A stretch of 64,000 nt of DNA from NCBI RefSeq assembly GCF_001441535.1, contig NZ_LMAU01000007.1:85717-149716 (forward strand), read 5' to 3'. Below are positions 16,500 to 24,860 of this stretch, piece after piece. The notes under the pieces were generated by a model. The model did no database searches. It had not been told where the DNA came from and was given only the letters and a program-made list of their open reading frames with translations. Position 1 is the first letter of the stretch, and each line of letters starts with the position of its first letter. The DNA comes from Tsuneonella troitsensis (GTDB lineage Bacteria; Pseudomonadota; Alphaproteobacteria; Sphingomonadales; Sphingomonadaceae). Made by a program: the position numbers and the translations under genes.

Positions 16500-19073
16500 T
16501 CAATTTCCCTTTCCTTTGGGCGTGTTGACCAGCTGCGAAAGTTGCTGGCTGGTGCCATCGATTTGATCCTCGCAGCATATGACTGCGCCCAAACGGACTA
16601 CAGATTTGTCGGTACTCGACTCCTCCGGGAGTTCGAGTGCGTAGCGTGCGCCGGTGGAGGTCATCACCTCGAGCGTCACCCCTTCTGGTACCTCGAGCTG
16701 GAAGTACCCTGCGTCGTCCGTCTGGGTCCAGACACCCCGGCCCGTGATTGTAGCCCTTGCAATCGGCGCGCCGCTCAAATCCATGAGCTGCCCGAACTTG
16801 ATGACGACCGGTGCGGCAACCCACCTAAGCTGAGTGACCGATCCCGGGTACAGGCCGATTTCTCTCGGCGACCTGTCGTATGACACCAGATCGGCCCCGA
16901 CGGGTCGGACACGGACATTATAGGCTCTGTACGCTTCGAGGCGAAGATAGGCAGGACGCGGTCCATTGACGTATCCTGATACGTGGTCGTTGACGAGAAT
17001 GTCGAACCGGTCGCCTTCCCTCGCGCCCGCTATCTGCGCGACTATCACGCTGCCCGTCGTCGATTTGCCGATCGGCCGTGCAGGTGCACCGCCGCCGGCC
17101 ACGAACGTCGTCTGCAGACCGACCGTATACTGGGTGCTCGCGTTGCCCTCTCGTTCGGTCCGCGACAGATCTCCCGCGACAGAGGCGAACGGATGTGTGA
17201 ATTCTAGCGAGGCAAGTGCGCTTTCCTCATTGGGACTGTGCTCGTAGCCAGCTCCTGCCGCCAACTCTCCACCAAGGACATCGCCGCTCCACCCGCCGGA
17301 CACCGATCCGGCGGCCCCGCTACCTCTCTGGTCATCCTCGATCGAGGACTTCCTGATCCCGCCCAGCGCAGTGATTCCCCCGCGCCGGCCTGTGAACCGC
17401 AGTGCGACACCTGCAAAACCGGCGGTACCGGATTCGGTCGCCGTAAAATCGCTGCGAAGCGTCAGAACGGCCGTTCCCATCCGGGCCGCATCCCATTCGA
17501 TCGCCGGTCCAACCGCGTACTTGAGTTCGCCCTTGGCCTCGTCGCGAAGGAACATCGTACCAAGCAGGCGGAAATTGCCGCGGGTAAATGACACTAGTCC
17601 GCCCGCCTGCGTATAGCCCCGCCCGGTCACGCGGCTCGTCTCACCCAATCCGGATGGCACACCCTGAATGAAGGGATTCGAAGCTCCGACTGTGTTGCTT
17701 TCTGCCGCCGACAAGGCCCGTAAATCGAAACTGTAATTAAACGGGCCGGACCCCGTCGAGTTAACGCGAACTAGGCTTCCCAGGCGCCCATCGCTGCTCG
17801 CAAGGATTGCCGCTCGCGCCTGCGCGATGCCGGACAGGATGGTTACTCCTACCTCGGCAGACTGAAAGGGGTCTCCCAGCGAAACCTGACCGTCCAGGGC
17901 TAGTCCCTGGGACAACCGCCTCGCATAACCACCCTGCAGCAGGAAACCGTCGGATGCGACTGCAATGGCGTCGCGGTGGCTACCGGCATTGACCCCGCCA
18001 AACAGATAAAAATCGCTGCGCCCGAGCGAAGGGATCCGGCGATTTTTGGAATAGAACCGTCGTTCCTCGCGTATGAGGTCGCCAGGTTCATCGATGCGAA
18101 GCGTCAGCTCATAGCTGCCCTCCGGTAGACCCGAAGTGTCGATCTGCTGGCTTCCCGCCTCATAGATCTTCGAGCTGACGACCCGGCCATCGTATAACGC
18201 GTCAACGCGGGCCCGTCGGTCGAGGTAAACAATGACCGGACTGCCAAAGAGCTGTTCCCGATCGCGGCGCGTGTCGATCTGGCTCTCGATACCAAGCCCC
18301 ACGATACGCGTGCTTCCCACGAGGCTATTGCCGGCCGTCCAGAACAACCCGGCGCTGTACCGGCGCTCAGGCTTGTCCCATTCGGCGACCATCCGGTCCA
18401 CTGAAATGCCGTTGCCGTCCTGAAAACTGAAGTCTGCACGCAGTCGCTGCTCGCCTCTCGCCACGACGAGCTGGTTCTGGATGTTGACGTATCGCTCACC
18501 GCCCTCGCTCTGGCCCGAAACGAACCCTCCAATCGAATTGACCAGCGATAGCTGGCGAGCCGGCACGGGCAGGTATCGCTCCTCGATGCGGTCTTCAATT
18601 CTGACGAAACGGGGATTGAGAAAGATATCCAGTCGGAAGCGGTCTCGCGAAAAGATCACGCCAACATCATTGGGAGCGAGGCGGCCACACCTCAAGCGAT
18701 CACTCGAGGGAGTGCAGGCAAGATCGCCGTTTGCGGGAAGCGGCAAGCTGATCGTCTGGAGAACTGCACTCGCATCAGCGAGGGAGGGCAGGATACTGAC
18801 AACTGCGGCCGGCTCAGCGAACGTGACCTGGTCGGGGCTGACGCGCACAATGGCCTCGCCCCGGCGGATGCCGCCAAAATATACGTCCACCATCAATTCA
18901 TGATCGCGGGTCAGGTCCGAGAAGCCGTCGGGCTCTCCGACCGCGATCATCGGCGAAGAAGCCGCTGCTATCGCGGGGACACAAGCGGAAGCCATCGCCG
19001 CAACAAGGAGCCGCATCCGCCACGCCGAAGTCCCTCGACCGGGTGAGCTCGATGCCACGGTCTGGACCTTCAC
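16500..19073 (-). CDS. Outer-membrane usher of a chaperone/usher pilus
   Basis: An 857-residue protein with a signal peptide (about 1-38, long basic leader) and the FimD-like plan: an N-terminal periplasmic domain, a roughly 24-strand barrel with plug (SPVIVYLDRRARVDALYDGR and LPEGSYELTLRI are typical plug-flanking sequences) and C-terminal periplasmic domains ending after a Cys pair (VICCEDQ). It resembles the ushers paired with spore-coat-U subunits. It overlaps the minor subunit gene by 4 bases upstream and abuts the chaperone downstream. It exports and assembles the pilus at the surface. Confidence 0.88.
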   Translation of the reverse strand: MKVQTVASSSPGRGTSAWRMRLLVAAMASACVPAIAAASSPMIAVGEPDGFSDLTRDHELMVDVYFGGIRRGEAIVRVSPDQVTFAEPAAVVSILPSLADASAVLQTISLPLPANGDLACTPSSDRLRCGRLAPNDVGVIFSRDRFRLDIFLNPRFVRIEDRIEERYLPVPARQLSLVNSIGGFVSGQSEGGERYVNIQNQLVVARGEQRLRADFSFQDGNGISVDRMVAEWDKPERRYSAGLFWTAGNSLVGSTRIVGLGIESQIDTRRDREQLFGSPVIVYLDRRARVDALYDGRVVSSKIYEAGSQQIDTSGLPEGSYELTLRIDEPGDLIREERRFYSKNRRIPSLGRSDFYLFGGVNAGSHRDAIAVASDGFLLQGGYARRLSQGLALDGQVSLGDPFQSAEVGVTILSGIAQARAAILASSDGRLGSLVRVNSTGSGPFNYSFDLRALSAAESNTVGASNPFIQGVPSGLGETSRVTGRGYTQAGGLVSFTRGNFRLLGTMFLRDEAKGELKYAVGPAIEWDAARMGTAVLTLRSDFTATESGTAGFAGVALRFTGRRGGITALGGIRKSSIEDDQRGSGAAGSVSGGWSGDVLGGELAAGAGYEHSPNEESALASLEFTHPFASVAGDLSRTEREGNASTQYTVGLQTTFVAGGGAPARPIGKSTTGSVIVAQIAGAREGDRFDILVNDHVSGYVNGPRPAYLRLEAYRAYNVRVRPVGADLVSYDRSPREIGLYPGSVTQLRWVAAPVVIKFGQLMDLSGAPIARATITGRGVWTQTDDAGYFQLEVPEGVTLEVMTSTGARYALELPEESSTDKSVVRLGAVICCEDQIDGTSQQLSQLVNTPKGKGN

Positions 19074-19558
19074 TCAGGCGCGATGGTGATGGACAGGACA
19101 CCGCTGTATGAGCCGGCGCGCGCATTCTGCAGAACCTGGTCCCGAAGCCGGATGGTGAGGCTTGCCGATGTCGGAGGTCCACTGTTGCAGGTCTGCTGTT
19201 TTACGCTTGAGACGAACCCAGGTGTGGCAGCTCCTGGAATGAGGCTGGTACCGCTGGTGGCGCCAGGCGCATCCGCCCACAGGACATCGTAAGCCAACTG
19301 CGAAGTTCCGGACACCAGCACAAAAGCATTTCCGGCCCCACCTCCCGCGGCGATGACAGAATAGCGTTCGATGCGGCTGGACGTGAATGCGCACACGCTT
19401 TGGCTGAGCGAAGTGTCAGCAAGGCTGGTCACAAGACCGAAGCTCACGTCCGCGAGGCCTGTTAGCCGCGCCCGCTCCTGCGCCTGCGCGGTGGCCGGCA
19501 CGAGCATCGTCGCATAACAAGCGATCACAGGCCCGATAAGGAGAACCACGTACCTCAT
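19070..19558 (-). CDS. Spore-coat-U-domain pilus subunit (probable minor/tip)
   Basis: A 162-residue exported protein with a signal peptide at about 1-26 (ending TAQAQ). The SCPU domain has paired cysteines (VCAFT and QQTCNSG), a strand SLTIRLRDQVLQNARAGSYS and a C-terminal strand GVLSITIAPE. It is coupled to the usher by a 4-base overlap. Its divergence from the larger subunit at 19659 suggests a minor or adaptor subunit (inference). A CtrA-like box lies 22-38 bases upstream (19580-19596). Confidence 0.82.
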   Translation of the reverse strand: MRYVVLLIGPVIACYATMLVPATAQAQERARLTGLADVSFGLVTSLADTSLSQSVCAFTSSRIERYSVIAAGGGAGNAFVLVSGTSQLAYDVLWADAPGATSGTSLIPGAATPGFVSSVKQQTCNSGPPTSASLTIRLRDQVLQNARAGSYSGVLSITIAPE

Positions 19559-19579
19559 GGGAACGTGGTAAAAAGTTTT

Positions 19580-19596
19580 GGTTAAGATTTGCTTGA
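19580..19596 (-). promoter_or_regulatory. CtrA-like box upstream of the minor pilus subunit
   Basis: On the minus strand the sequence reads TCAA-N7-TTAACC, one base off TTAA-N7-TTAA in the first half-site. It lies between the major-subunit terminator and the start at 19558, where a promoter for the usher operon is expected. Confidence 0.4.
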
Positions 19597-19602
19597 GACA
19601 GC

Positions 19603-19637
19603 AAAAACCCGCCGCGGAGTATGAACTCCTCGGCGGG
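19603..19637 (-). terminator. Rho-independent terminator after the major pilus subunit
   Basis: On the minus strand a stem of CCCGCCG and CGGCGGG plus an inner GGAGT/ACTCC, with one A/G mismatch and a 4-base loop, is followed by five T (19603-19607 complement). It lies 22 bases past the subunit stop and should separate that mRNA from the usher operon. Confidence 0.85.
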
Positions 19638-19658
19638 TCGTTTTGGGGGATGCCAGGA

Positions 19659-20216
19659 TCAGAGCGGAGTGACGAGAAGTGTCAGCGTGCCCGTGTAACT
19701 GGACCCGGCGCTCATGGTGCCAAGGTTAGCGGTGTCAAGCCCAACGATCAGGCTTGCGCTGGCGCTGGGTCCGCTCGCACAATTCTGGTTAGTGGCGGTA
19801 GAGGTGAATGAAGATGACGCGGAGCCGGCGGTGAGCGTCGTTCCCGTCAGAGCCCCCGATGCACCCGCCCATTGCACCTGGTAAGGAACGGTAGCGCCGC
19901 CGTTGCTTAGGGTGAAGGCCGAGCCCGTGCCGCTGCCACTTGCGGTGATTGTATAGGCCTTGGTCGCGGTATTGCTCCACACGCACACATTCTGCGCCGC
20001 GCTCGCTGCGCTCGCGGGATCCTGGTTAGTGAAGTCGATATCCGAAAGTCCCGAGATGCGCGCCCGGTTGGGAACTGACGCCGTGATCGAGACAGTACCC
20101 GTGGAGGTGGCGCCGAGCGTACCGTCGGTCGCCGCGAGGGCGGGCATAGAGGAGATCGCGGCAGCAAGTGCGAGCGAGCCGACGACGGCGCGCGGCGCCA
20201 AACTTGCAATCTTCAT
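19659..20216 (-). CDS. Spore-coat-U-domain pilus subunit (probable major subunit)
   Basis: A protein of about 185 residues; the ATG at 20216 follows GGAG at good spacing, and an in-frame GTG lies 9 bases upstream. A signal peptide of about 29 residues ends in ALAAT. The mature part is Ser/Thr/Ala/Gly-rich with an SCPU domain: NVCVWS and NQNCASG cysteines, SASLIVGLDTANLGTMSAGS and a terminal strand TGTLTLLVTPL. The composition and its own terminator suggest the abundant shaft subunit (inference). TTAACC lies about 54 bases upstream on the coding strand (20275-20270). Confidence 0.85.
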   Translation of the reverse strand: MKIASLAPRAVVGSLALAAAISSMPALAATDGTLGATSTGTVSITASVPNRARISGLSDIDFTNQDPASAASAAQNVCVWSNTATKAYTITASGSGTGSAFTLSNGGATVPYQVQWAGASGALTGTTLTAGSASSSFTSTATNQNCASGPSASASLIVGLDTANLGTMSAGSSYTGTLTLLVTPL

Positions 20217-20225
20217 TCTGGTCAC

Positions 20226-20474
20226 TCCGGTCGTTCCTGTGATTGGTATCCGGAGTTTTACGTAGCCAAGGTTAATATCTTGTTGTGCATCTCAACGAGC
20301 AGGGATCGGGCCCCTGCCCGATGACACCATCTCTAGCGATACTTCAGGCGGGGCGTCCGTCTCGCTATTTCGCCGATTGCCGAGAACCAATCTTCCTGCG
20401 ACGGACGCGCAGGGAGTGCCCGAGCCTAGTAGGTCCATTCTCCCCAAGTACGCGCAAACGATGGGAGGTCGTCC
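20226..20474. promoter_or_regulatory. Divergent promoter region between pilus subunit and hydratase genes
   Basis: There is no coding sequence. It contains GGTTAA at 20270-20275, which reads TTAACC toward the pilus subunit gene (ACAA-N7-TTAACC, a weak CtrA-like match). A ribosome site GGGAGG at 20463-20468 sets the GTG start at 20475. Confidence 0.4.
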
Positions 20475-21293
20475 GTGAACCAGGTGGGACAGAGCCAAGT
20501 CAACGAGTGGCGCCAGGCGATCGGCCGCACGGAAGAGCGATCGGAGCGACTTGGCACAGAATCGCTGCGCCGCTTTGCCTTGGCGGTGGGATCCCATGCC
20601 GCCGTCGAAAAAGCCGCGCCGCCGCTATCCCATTGGGCATTCTTCCTACCCGCACCCGAGGATGAAGCGATCGGCGCCGATGGCCACCCCACGCGGGGTG
20701 GGTTTCTGCCTGGTATTACGCTGCCGCGCAGGATGTTCGCGGCGAGCAAATTGGAGTTCGGTGCGCCTCTCTTACTGGAAACGGATGCACGCCTCGTTTC
20801 GCGCATTGCAGACGTGAAGCACAAGCGGGGGCGCAGCGGCGATCTCGTGTTCGTCGAAGTCGAGCGAACGATTGAGCAGAACGGTAAGGTAAGTGTGCGC
20901 GAGCAGCAAAGCCTCGTCTATCGTGGAGAGGGAGAACCCACGGCGCTGCCCGAGGCGCTTCCCATACTGCCTGCAGGCGAAGTATGGTTTCCGAATGCGG
21001 TCAACCTGTTCCGCTTTTCCGCAGCGACATTCAACGCGCACCGCATTCATTACGACCTGGGCTATGCCCGGGAAATTGAAGGGTACCCGGCACTCGTGGT
21101 CCACGGCCCATTTACCGCTACCAAACTGGCTGCCGTCGCCATGCGCAATGGACCGCTGAAGCGCTTTTCCTTTCGCGCGCTTGCGCCGATTTTCCTCGGC
21201 CAGCCGATCTATCTCCGCTCCGCCGGCGACATGGTAGAAGCAGTTCGGTGCGATGGAGTTGTCGCAATGCAAGCCAGATTCGTCCTCGCCTGA
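20475..21293 (+). CDS. MaoC/HTD2-like acyl-thioester hydratase (mesaconyl-C4-CoA hydratase-like)
   Basis: A 272-residue double hot-dog protein. The C-terminal half carries the hydratase signature FSAATFNAHRIHYDLGYA followed by YPALVVHGPF. The N-terminal half (HWAFFLPAP and GFLPGITLPRRMFAASK) matches the FAS1-type dehydratase domain seen in mesaconyl-C4-CoA hydratase and mitochondrial HTD2. It would hydrate an enoyl-CoA or ACP thioester in the cytoplasm. The GTG start is supported by GGGAGG 6 bases upstream. No fatty-acid or CoA genes are nearby, so it looks like a metabolic passenger in the surface island; the substrate is unknown. Confidence 0.75.
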   Translation: MNQVGQSQVNEWRQAIGRTEERSERLGTESLRRFALAVGSHAAVEKAAPPLSHWAFFLPAPEDEAIGADGHPTRGGFLPGITLPRRMFAASKLEFGAPLLLETDARLVSRIADVKHKRGRSGDLVFVEVERTIEQNGKVSVREQQSLVYRGEGEPTALPEALPILPAGEVWFPNAVNLFRFSAATFNAHRIHYDLGYAREIEGYPALVVHGPFTATKLAAVAMRNGPLKRFSFRALAPIFLGQPIYLRSAGDMVEAVRCDGVVAMQARFVLA

Positions 21294-21527
21294 CTCCTCG
21301 TGACAGATCTCGACCGATTGTTCGTTGATGAGTGGATGCCGGGTGGCGGCACTCATTGACCAAGCCTCGGGCCATTATCGGCTAATCTAGCCACCTGGCG
21401 CTGGGTCAGCCGGCCTGTTCTGATCGGAAAAGGAAAACGGGAAACAATGGCTCGTATCTCTCAGACGTGCCGGCCACCAAATAGCGCAACTTCGCACTCC
21501 TATTGAGACAAGAGAAACCAGTGGGGC

Positions 21528-22385
21528 CTAGCCGTCCGCTGCCACTCCGAGTAATTTCCGCTGCCTTTGCTTCATAAAACAGTACAAGCGACTAAATGGT
21601 CTCAGTAAAAATGGAACGTTGGCAATTGGATCGGTACGCAGGGAGTAATGATTTTTGAAGTGATCCTTGTGAACATATTCCCCGGAAATGCTGTAGTGCA
21701 GTCCTATCTCTGAATTATTGCCAATGCGTCGATGAGGGAGATCATCCGACAAGGGCATAATCGCTTGGGTGTAAGCTATGGGCCCGGTAACCCGCAATAC
21801 GCCAACGCGACCTATGCCTTGGCGCCACGGCCTATATCCTTCGACGTTGCTGAGCACCTTTGCGATAACGCGCCGGAGGAAAGGATGCCCTGGGGCTGCA
21901 ATGATATGCCATTGCTGCAGCTCCCCCTGAGGCCATCGCGCAAGCTCTTTATGAAGACCAAAACCTGGATATGATCCACCAGCCTTGTTATCCCAATGCG
22001 ATATTATAAATGAATCATTTTTCGAAATGGCCTGCTCTATAGGACGATCGAAGTAGCTCTTAATGTCTAGATACACCCCGCCCACACAATACATCAGTAA
22101 ATATCGGAAAAGATCGGCCCTCGCAGCCCCATAATGCGGATTAATGCGGCAATAAATACTTAAAACCTGCTTGCCGAAAAATTCATCGATGACATGCTCG
22201 CAAGCAGAGTCATCGTAGAAACGATACTCCCAGCCTGGATTCATGGCCCGTAAACGGTCAACGTTATCCTTCAAGTGAGAAGGCAGGTTTCCCGTCCAGA
22301 AAGTTTGATGAATAATCTTGGGAAGCTCATCCGACATGCGGATCAAGGGAAGTGCCGACATCCAGAACGCTTCGCGCTTCATCAT
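21528..22385 (-). CDS. Glycosyltransferase with DXD sugar-binding region (OCH1/capsular type)
   Basis: The start is at the double ATG 22385/22382, preceded by GGAGG. Near the N terminus PKIIHQTFWTG is followed by WEYRFYDD and the hallmark AARADLFRYLLMYCVGGVYL with DIK, the D-x-D nucleotide-sugar motif of the Gly_transf_sug family (mannosyl/glucosyl transferases in capsule clusters). The C terminus is basic (MKQRQRKLL). DNA here is more AT-rich than around it, which suggests separate acquisition. It probably adds one sugar to the repeat unit. Confidence 0.8.
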   Translation of the reverse strand: MMKREAFWMSALPLIRMSDELPKIIHQTFWTGNLPSHLKDNVDRLRAMNPGWEYRFYDDSACEHVIDEFFGKQVLSIYCRINPHYGAARADLFRYLLMYCVGGVYLDIKSYFDRPIEQAISKNDSFIISHWDNKAGGSYPGFGLHKELARWPQGELQQWHIIAAPGHPFLRRVIAKVLSNVEGYRPWRQGIGRVGVLRVTGPIAYTQAIMPLSDDLPHRRIGNNSEIGLHYSISGEYVHKDHFKNHYSLRTDPIANVPFLLRPFSRLYCFMKQRQRKLLGVAADG

Positions 22386-22759
22386 CGGTCCTCCGTTTGT
22401 CCAGTATGGGCGGTTGACGCGCCATCTCAGCCCCAAGGTTGGTATACGACGATTACTTACAATCGACTACTGGTCTCAATATGTGGTGACAAGACAGCTG
22501 CGCTCCAGTTCAGGCGTCGAAAAGTCCAGCTACGGTGGGAGCCGTTCCCAAGTTCCTGGTTTGCTCATGAGACGCGGGCCGGAGGTGGATGGACAAAAAT
22601 TTGCACCACCATCCAGGTCCCGGCTGACGGCAGCGACGATCGGAAAGTGTGTTCAATCATTTGGCAAGCTCGAGGGATTATCAAACCTTTTGATACTGAG
22701 ACGGCGTGATGATCGAGACCGCTCATGGTAGGCGTTGACCGGCAAGTTTCGCTAAGGAT
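22386..22759. other. Intergenic region, no gene recognised
   Basis: A divergent space between the glycosyltransferase and the HAD/membrane gene. No conserved protein and no clear terminator were seen. It presumably contains promoters for both genes. Confidence 0.4.
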
Positions 22760-24223
22760 ATGTGGCAGTCTCAGATGGCGACTCCAAATGCCAGCGGCTC
22801 GGATCTCGACTTAATGGCGCCCGCCGAAGCACTCAGTATCCTCGATGATGCGGCTTGCCCGATCATCGTAGACCTGGACGAGACGCTATTTCTCCACAAT
22901 TCTACAGAGGAGTTCCTCAGGCTCGCCCAGCCAATCCTGATCGGCGAAATTCTGCTTCGTGGTCTGGAGTTCGTGCGGCCCTGGCGGTGGCTCGGAGGTC
23001 CAACTTGTCGCGACACCTGGCGTGTTCTGATTGTGATCGCATTCCTGCCTTGGACGTATGCGCGCTGGCGCAGATATTGTGCCGTTGAGGTGCCGCGCCG
23101 CCTCAATACTCCGCTGAGAGATGCGCTTCTTCGGGCACCCGGCCCCCTCATCATCGCCAGCAATGGGTACCGACGCTTGATACGTCCGATGCTTCCATTC
23201 CTAGGCCTTCCCCATGCCACGCTGGTAGCCTGTGAACTGCGGCGGCCTTCGCACCGCCGTGATGGAAAGCTTGCACTCGTATTGTCGCACGTCGACCCGG
23301 AGATAGTTGAACGTTCTGTAGTCGTCACAGATTCCCTGGATGACCGCAAACTGCTGGACCGATGCGCCGTACCTTGCCTGGTGACATGGGATGCGGCTGA
23401 ATTGAGACCTGCACTCCAGAACCGCATCTATATACCGGGCGATTACCTTGCGAAGGTCAAACAACCGAATTCCTTAGCTCGGCAGCGGCTCGTACGAGAA
23501 ACATTGGCGATCTGGATAATTGCCGCGTTAACAAGCGAGGCACCGAGCGTTCCGCTGTTCGCTGGCCTAGTATTTTTGTTTCTTTCTTTTTGGTCGGTTT
23601 ACGAAGCAGGCTACCACGACAATGACCGTTGCGCGGCCCGTTATGAGGACGATCCTGGCCTAACCGCAGAGGCGAGAGTTTTCGAGGATCCACGGTTCGA
23701 ATGGAAAGCCTGGATCTCAGCATCATTTTTCGGGACTGGTGGCATCCTGCTGATCGACGGCCTGGATCGTCCGTTAGCCTTTCTGATTTGGACCGCGACG
23801 CTGCTGGCCACGCGAGGAACATATTGGCTGTACAACCGGATCGACAAGGACACTCGCATCTGGCTTTATCTGCCACTCCAGTGCTTTCGTTATGCTGCTT
23901 TCGTAGGGCTGATTGCGATCGGCCCCGTCGGCTGGGCCCTGAGCTTGTCGATGATAATCCCAGCCTGGATGGACTACGTGAATTATCGTTATGGTCGATC
24001 GTACGGCGTCACGAGCTTCCCAACAACGCCGACGCGCACCTATCGACTCGTGTTGTTTTGCATGCTGCTTATCCCGATTGCCATGGTCGGTGGTCTTGTT
24101 GAGATCTGGACTTTGGCCACACCGGCAGCGCTTATTTGGTTAGGACTACTGGTGTGGCGAAAAGACTGGCAAGGTCTGTATGCCCGCGCGCATCGCCTGG
24201 ATCGCAAGAATTCCAATTCGTAG
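22760..24223 (+). CDS. HAD-like phosphatase domain fused to a polytopic membrane domain
   Basis: A 487-residue protein. Residues about 33-210 form a HAD-type domain: CPIIVDLDETLFLHNST gives motif I (D-x-D-E-T), IIASNGYRR motif II and VVVTDSLDDRKLL motif IV. Residues about 245-470 contain seven or eight hydrophobic segments. The first loop is acidic, with GYHDNDRCAARYEDDPG, and recalls the Asp-rich loop of UbiA-type prenyltransferases without a clean NDxxD. HAD-UbiA fusions are known, so a lipid-linked substrate is possible (inference). Which ATG is used is uncertain; MATPN lies 15 bases further in. Confidence 0.6.
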   Translation: MWQSQMATPNASGSDLDLMAPAEALSILDDAACPIIVDLDETLFLHNSTEEFLRLAQPILIGEILLRGLEFVRPWRWLGGPTCRDTWRVLIVIAFLPWTYARWRRYCAVEVPRRLNTPLRDALLRAPGPLIIASNGYRRLIRPMLPFLGLPHATLVACELRRPSHRRDGKLALVLSHVDPEIVERSVVVTDSLDDRKLLDRCAVPCLVTWDAAELRPALQNRIYIPGDYLAKVKQPNSLARQRLVRETLAIWIIAALTSEAPSVPLFAGLVFLFLSFWSVYEAGYHDNDRCAARYEDDPGLTAEARVFEDPRFEWKAWISASFFGTGGILLIDGLDRPLAFLIWTATLLATRGTYWLYNRIDKDTRIWLYLPLQCFRYAAFVGLIAIGPVGWALSLSMIIPAWMDYVNYRYGRSYGVTSFPTTPTRTYRLVLFCMLLIPIAMVGGLVEIWTLATPAALIWLGLLVWRKDWQGLYARAHRLDRKNSNS

Positions 24224-24620
24224 TAAGTTCATTATCTGTGTCTTCCAGAACGGGGGCTTTGTGGGACACAATCAAGGACGGGATGTCGGGTTCGGCTGGA
24301 TGAGTCAGGTCGTCCCAGTGCGGAACGATGCCCATGTGCAGCGTTGTCACATGACACTGAACGCTTTTGAATTTGGCACCATGCACGCCTTCACCACCGA
24401 ATCGCAATTGATTGCACATTACATCAGGCAGCAGGCTGACCACTGCATAGAAGTGTCGCATGCGGTGCCAAACGACATGTGCCTCGATGGAACGCCGAGG
24501 GAAATGTGGATGGCGATGGCCGGGGTGTTATCTAGCGTAGCCGACGATATCGAGAACGGGCGACACCTATCTCAAGGGCAAACTGGGCAGCTTGAACGGG
24601 GTGCGGCATCCAGCGATTGA
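24180..24620 (+). CDS. Hypothetical protein, uncertain
   Basis: A 146-residue reading frame overlapping the end of the previous gene by 44 bases; a later ATG at about 24300 is an alternative. The C-terminal half (HYIRQQADHCIEVSHAVPND and MWMAMAGVLSSVADDIENG) has protein-like character with helical periodicity. There are no signal, TM or recognised motifs. An opposing open frame covers part of it, so it may be spurious. Confidence 0.35.
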   Translation: MPARIAWIARIPIRSKFIICVFQNGGFVGHNQGRDVGFGWMSQVVPVRNDAHVQRCHMTLNAFEFGTMHAFTTESQLIAHYIRQQADHCIEVSHAVPNDMCLDGTPREMWMAMAGVLSSVADDIENGRHLSQGQTGQLERGAASSD

Positions 24621-24860
24621 GCCCGCTTCGCGACGTTGTCGTCGTTAGCTCACCTAAGGTTTTCGCCAGCCACACACCTGCGCGACACTTGCAGCGCATT
24701 CCGCATCATCGATCCTGGTACGGGCCGCCCGTAACATCATTGACGGTGCACAAGATCCCGTGAATCTCTTTTCCCCAGTAAATTAGAGGCATCGGTTGAC
24801 CCGTTAGTCGGTTTAGCTTTCTCTCCTCACTGAGGCAGCTAACACTTGGCGGATTGACCA

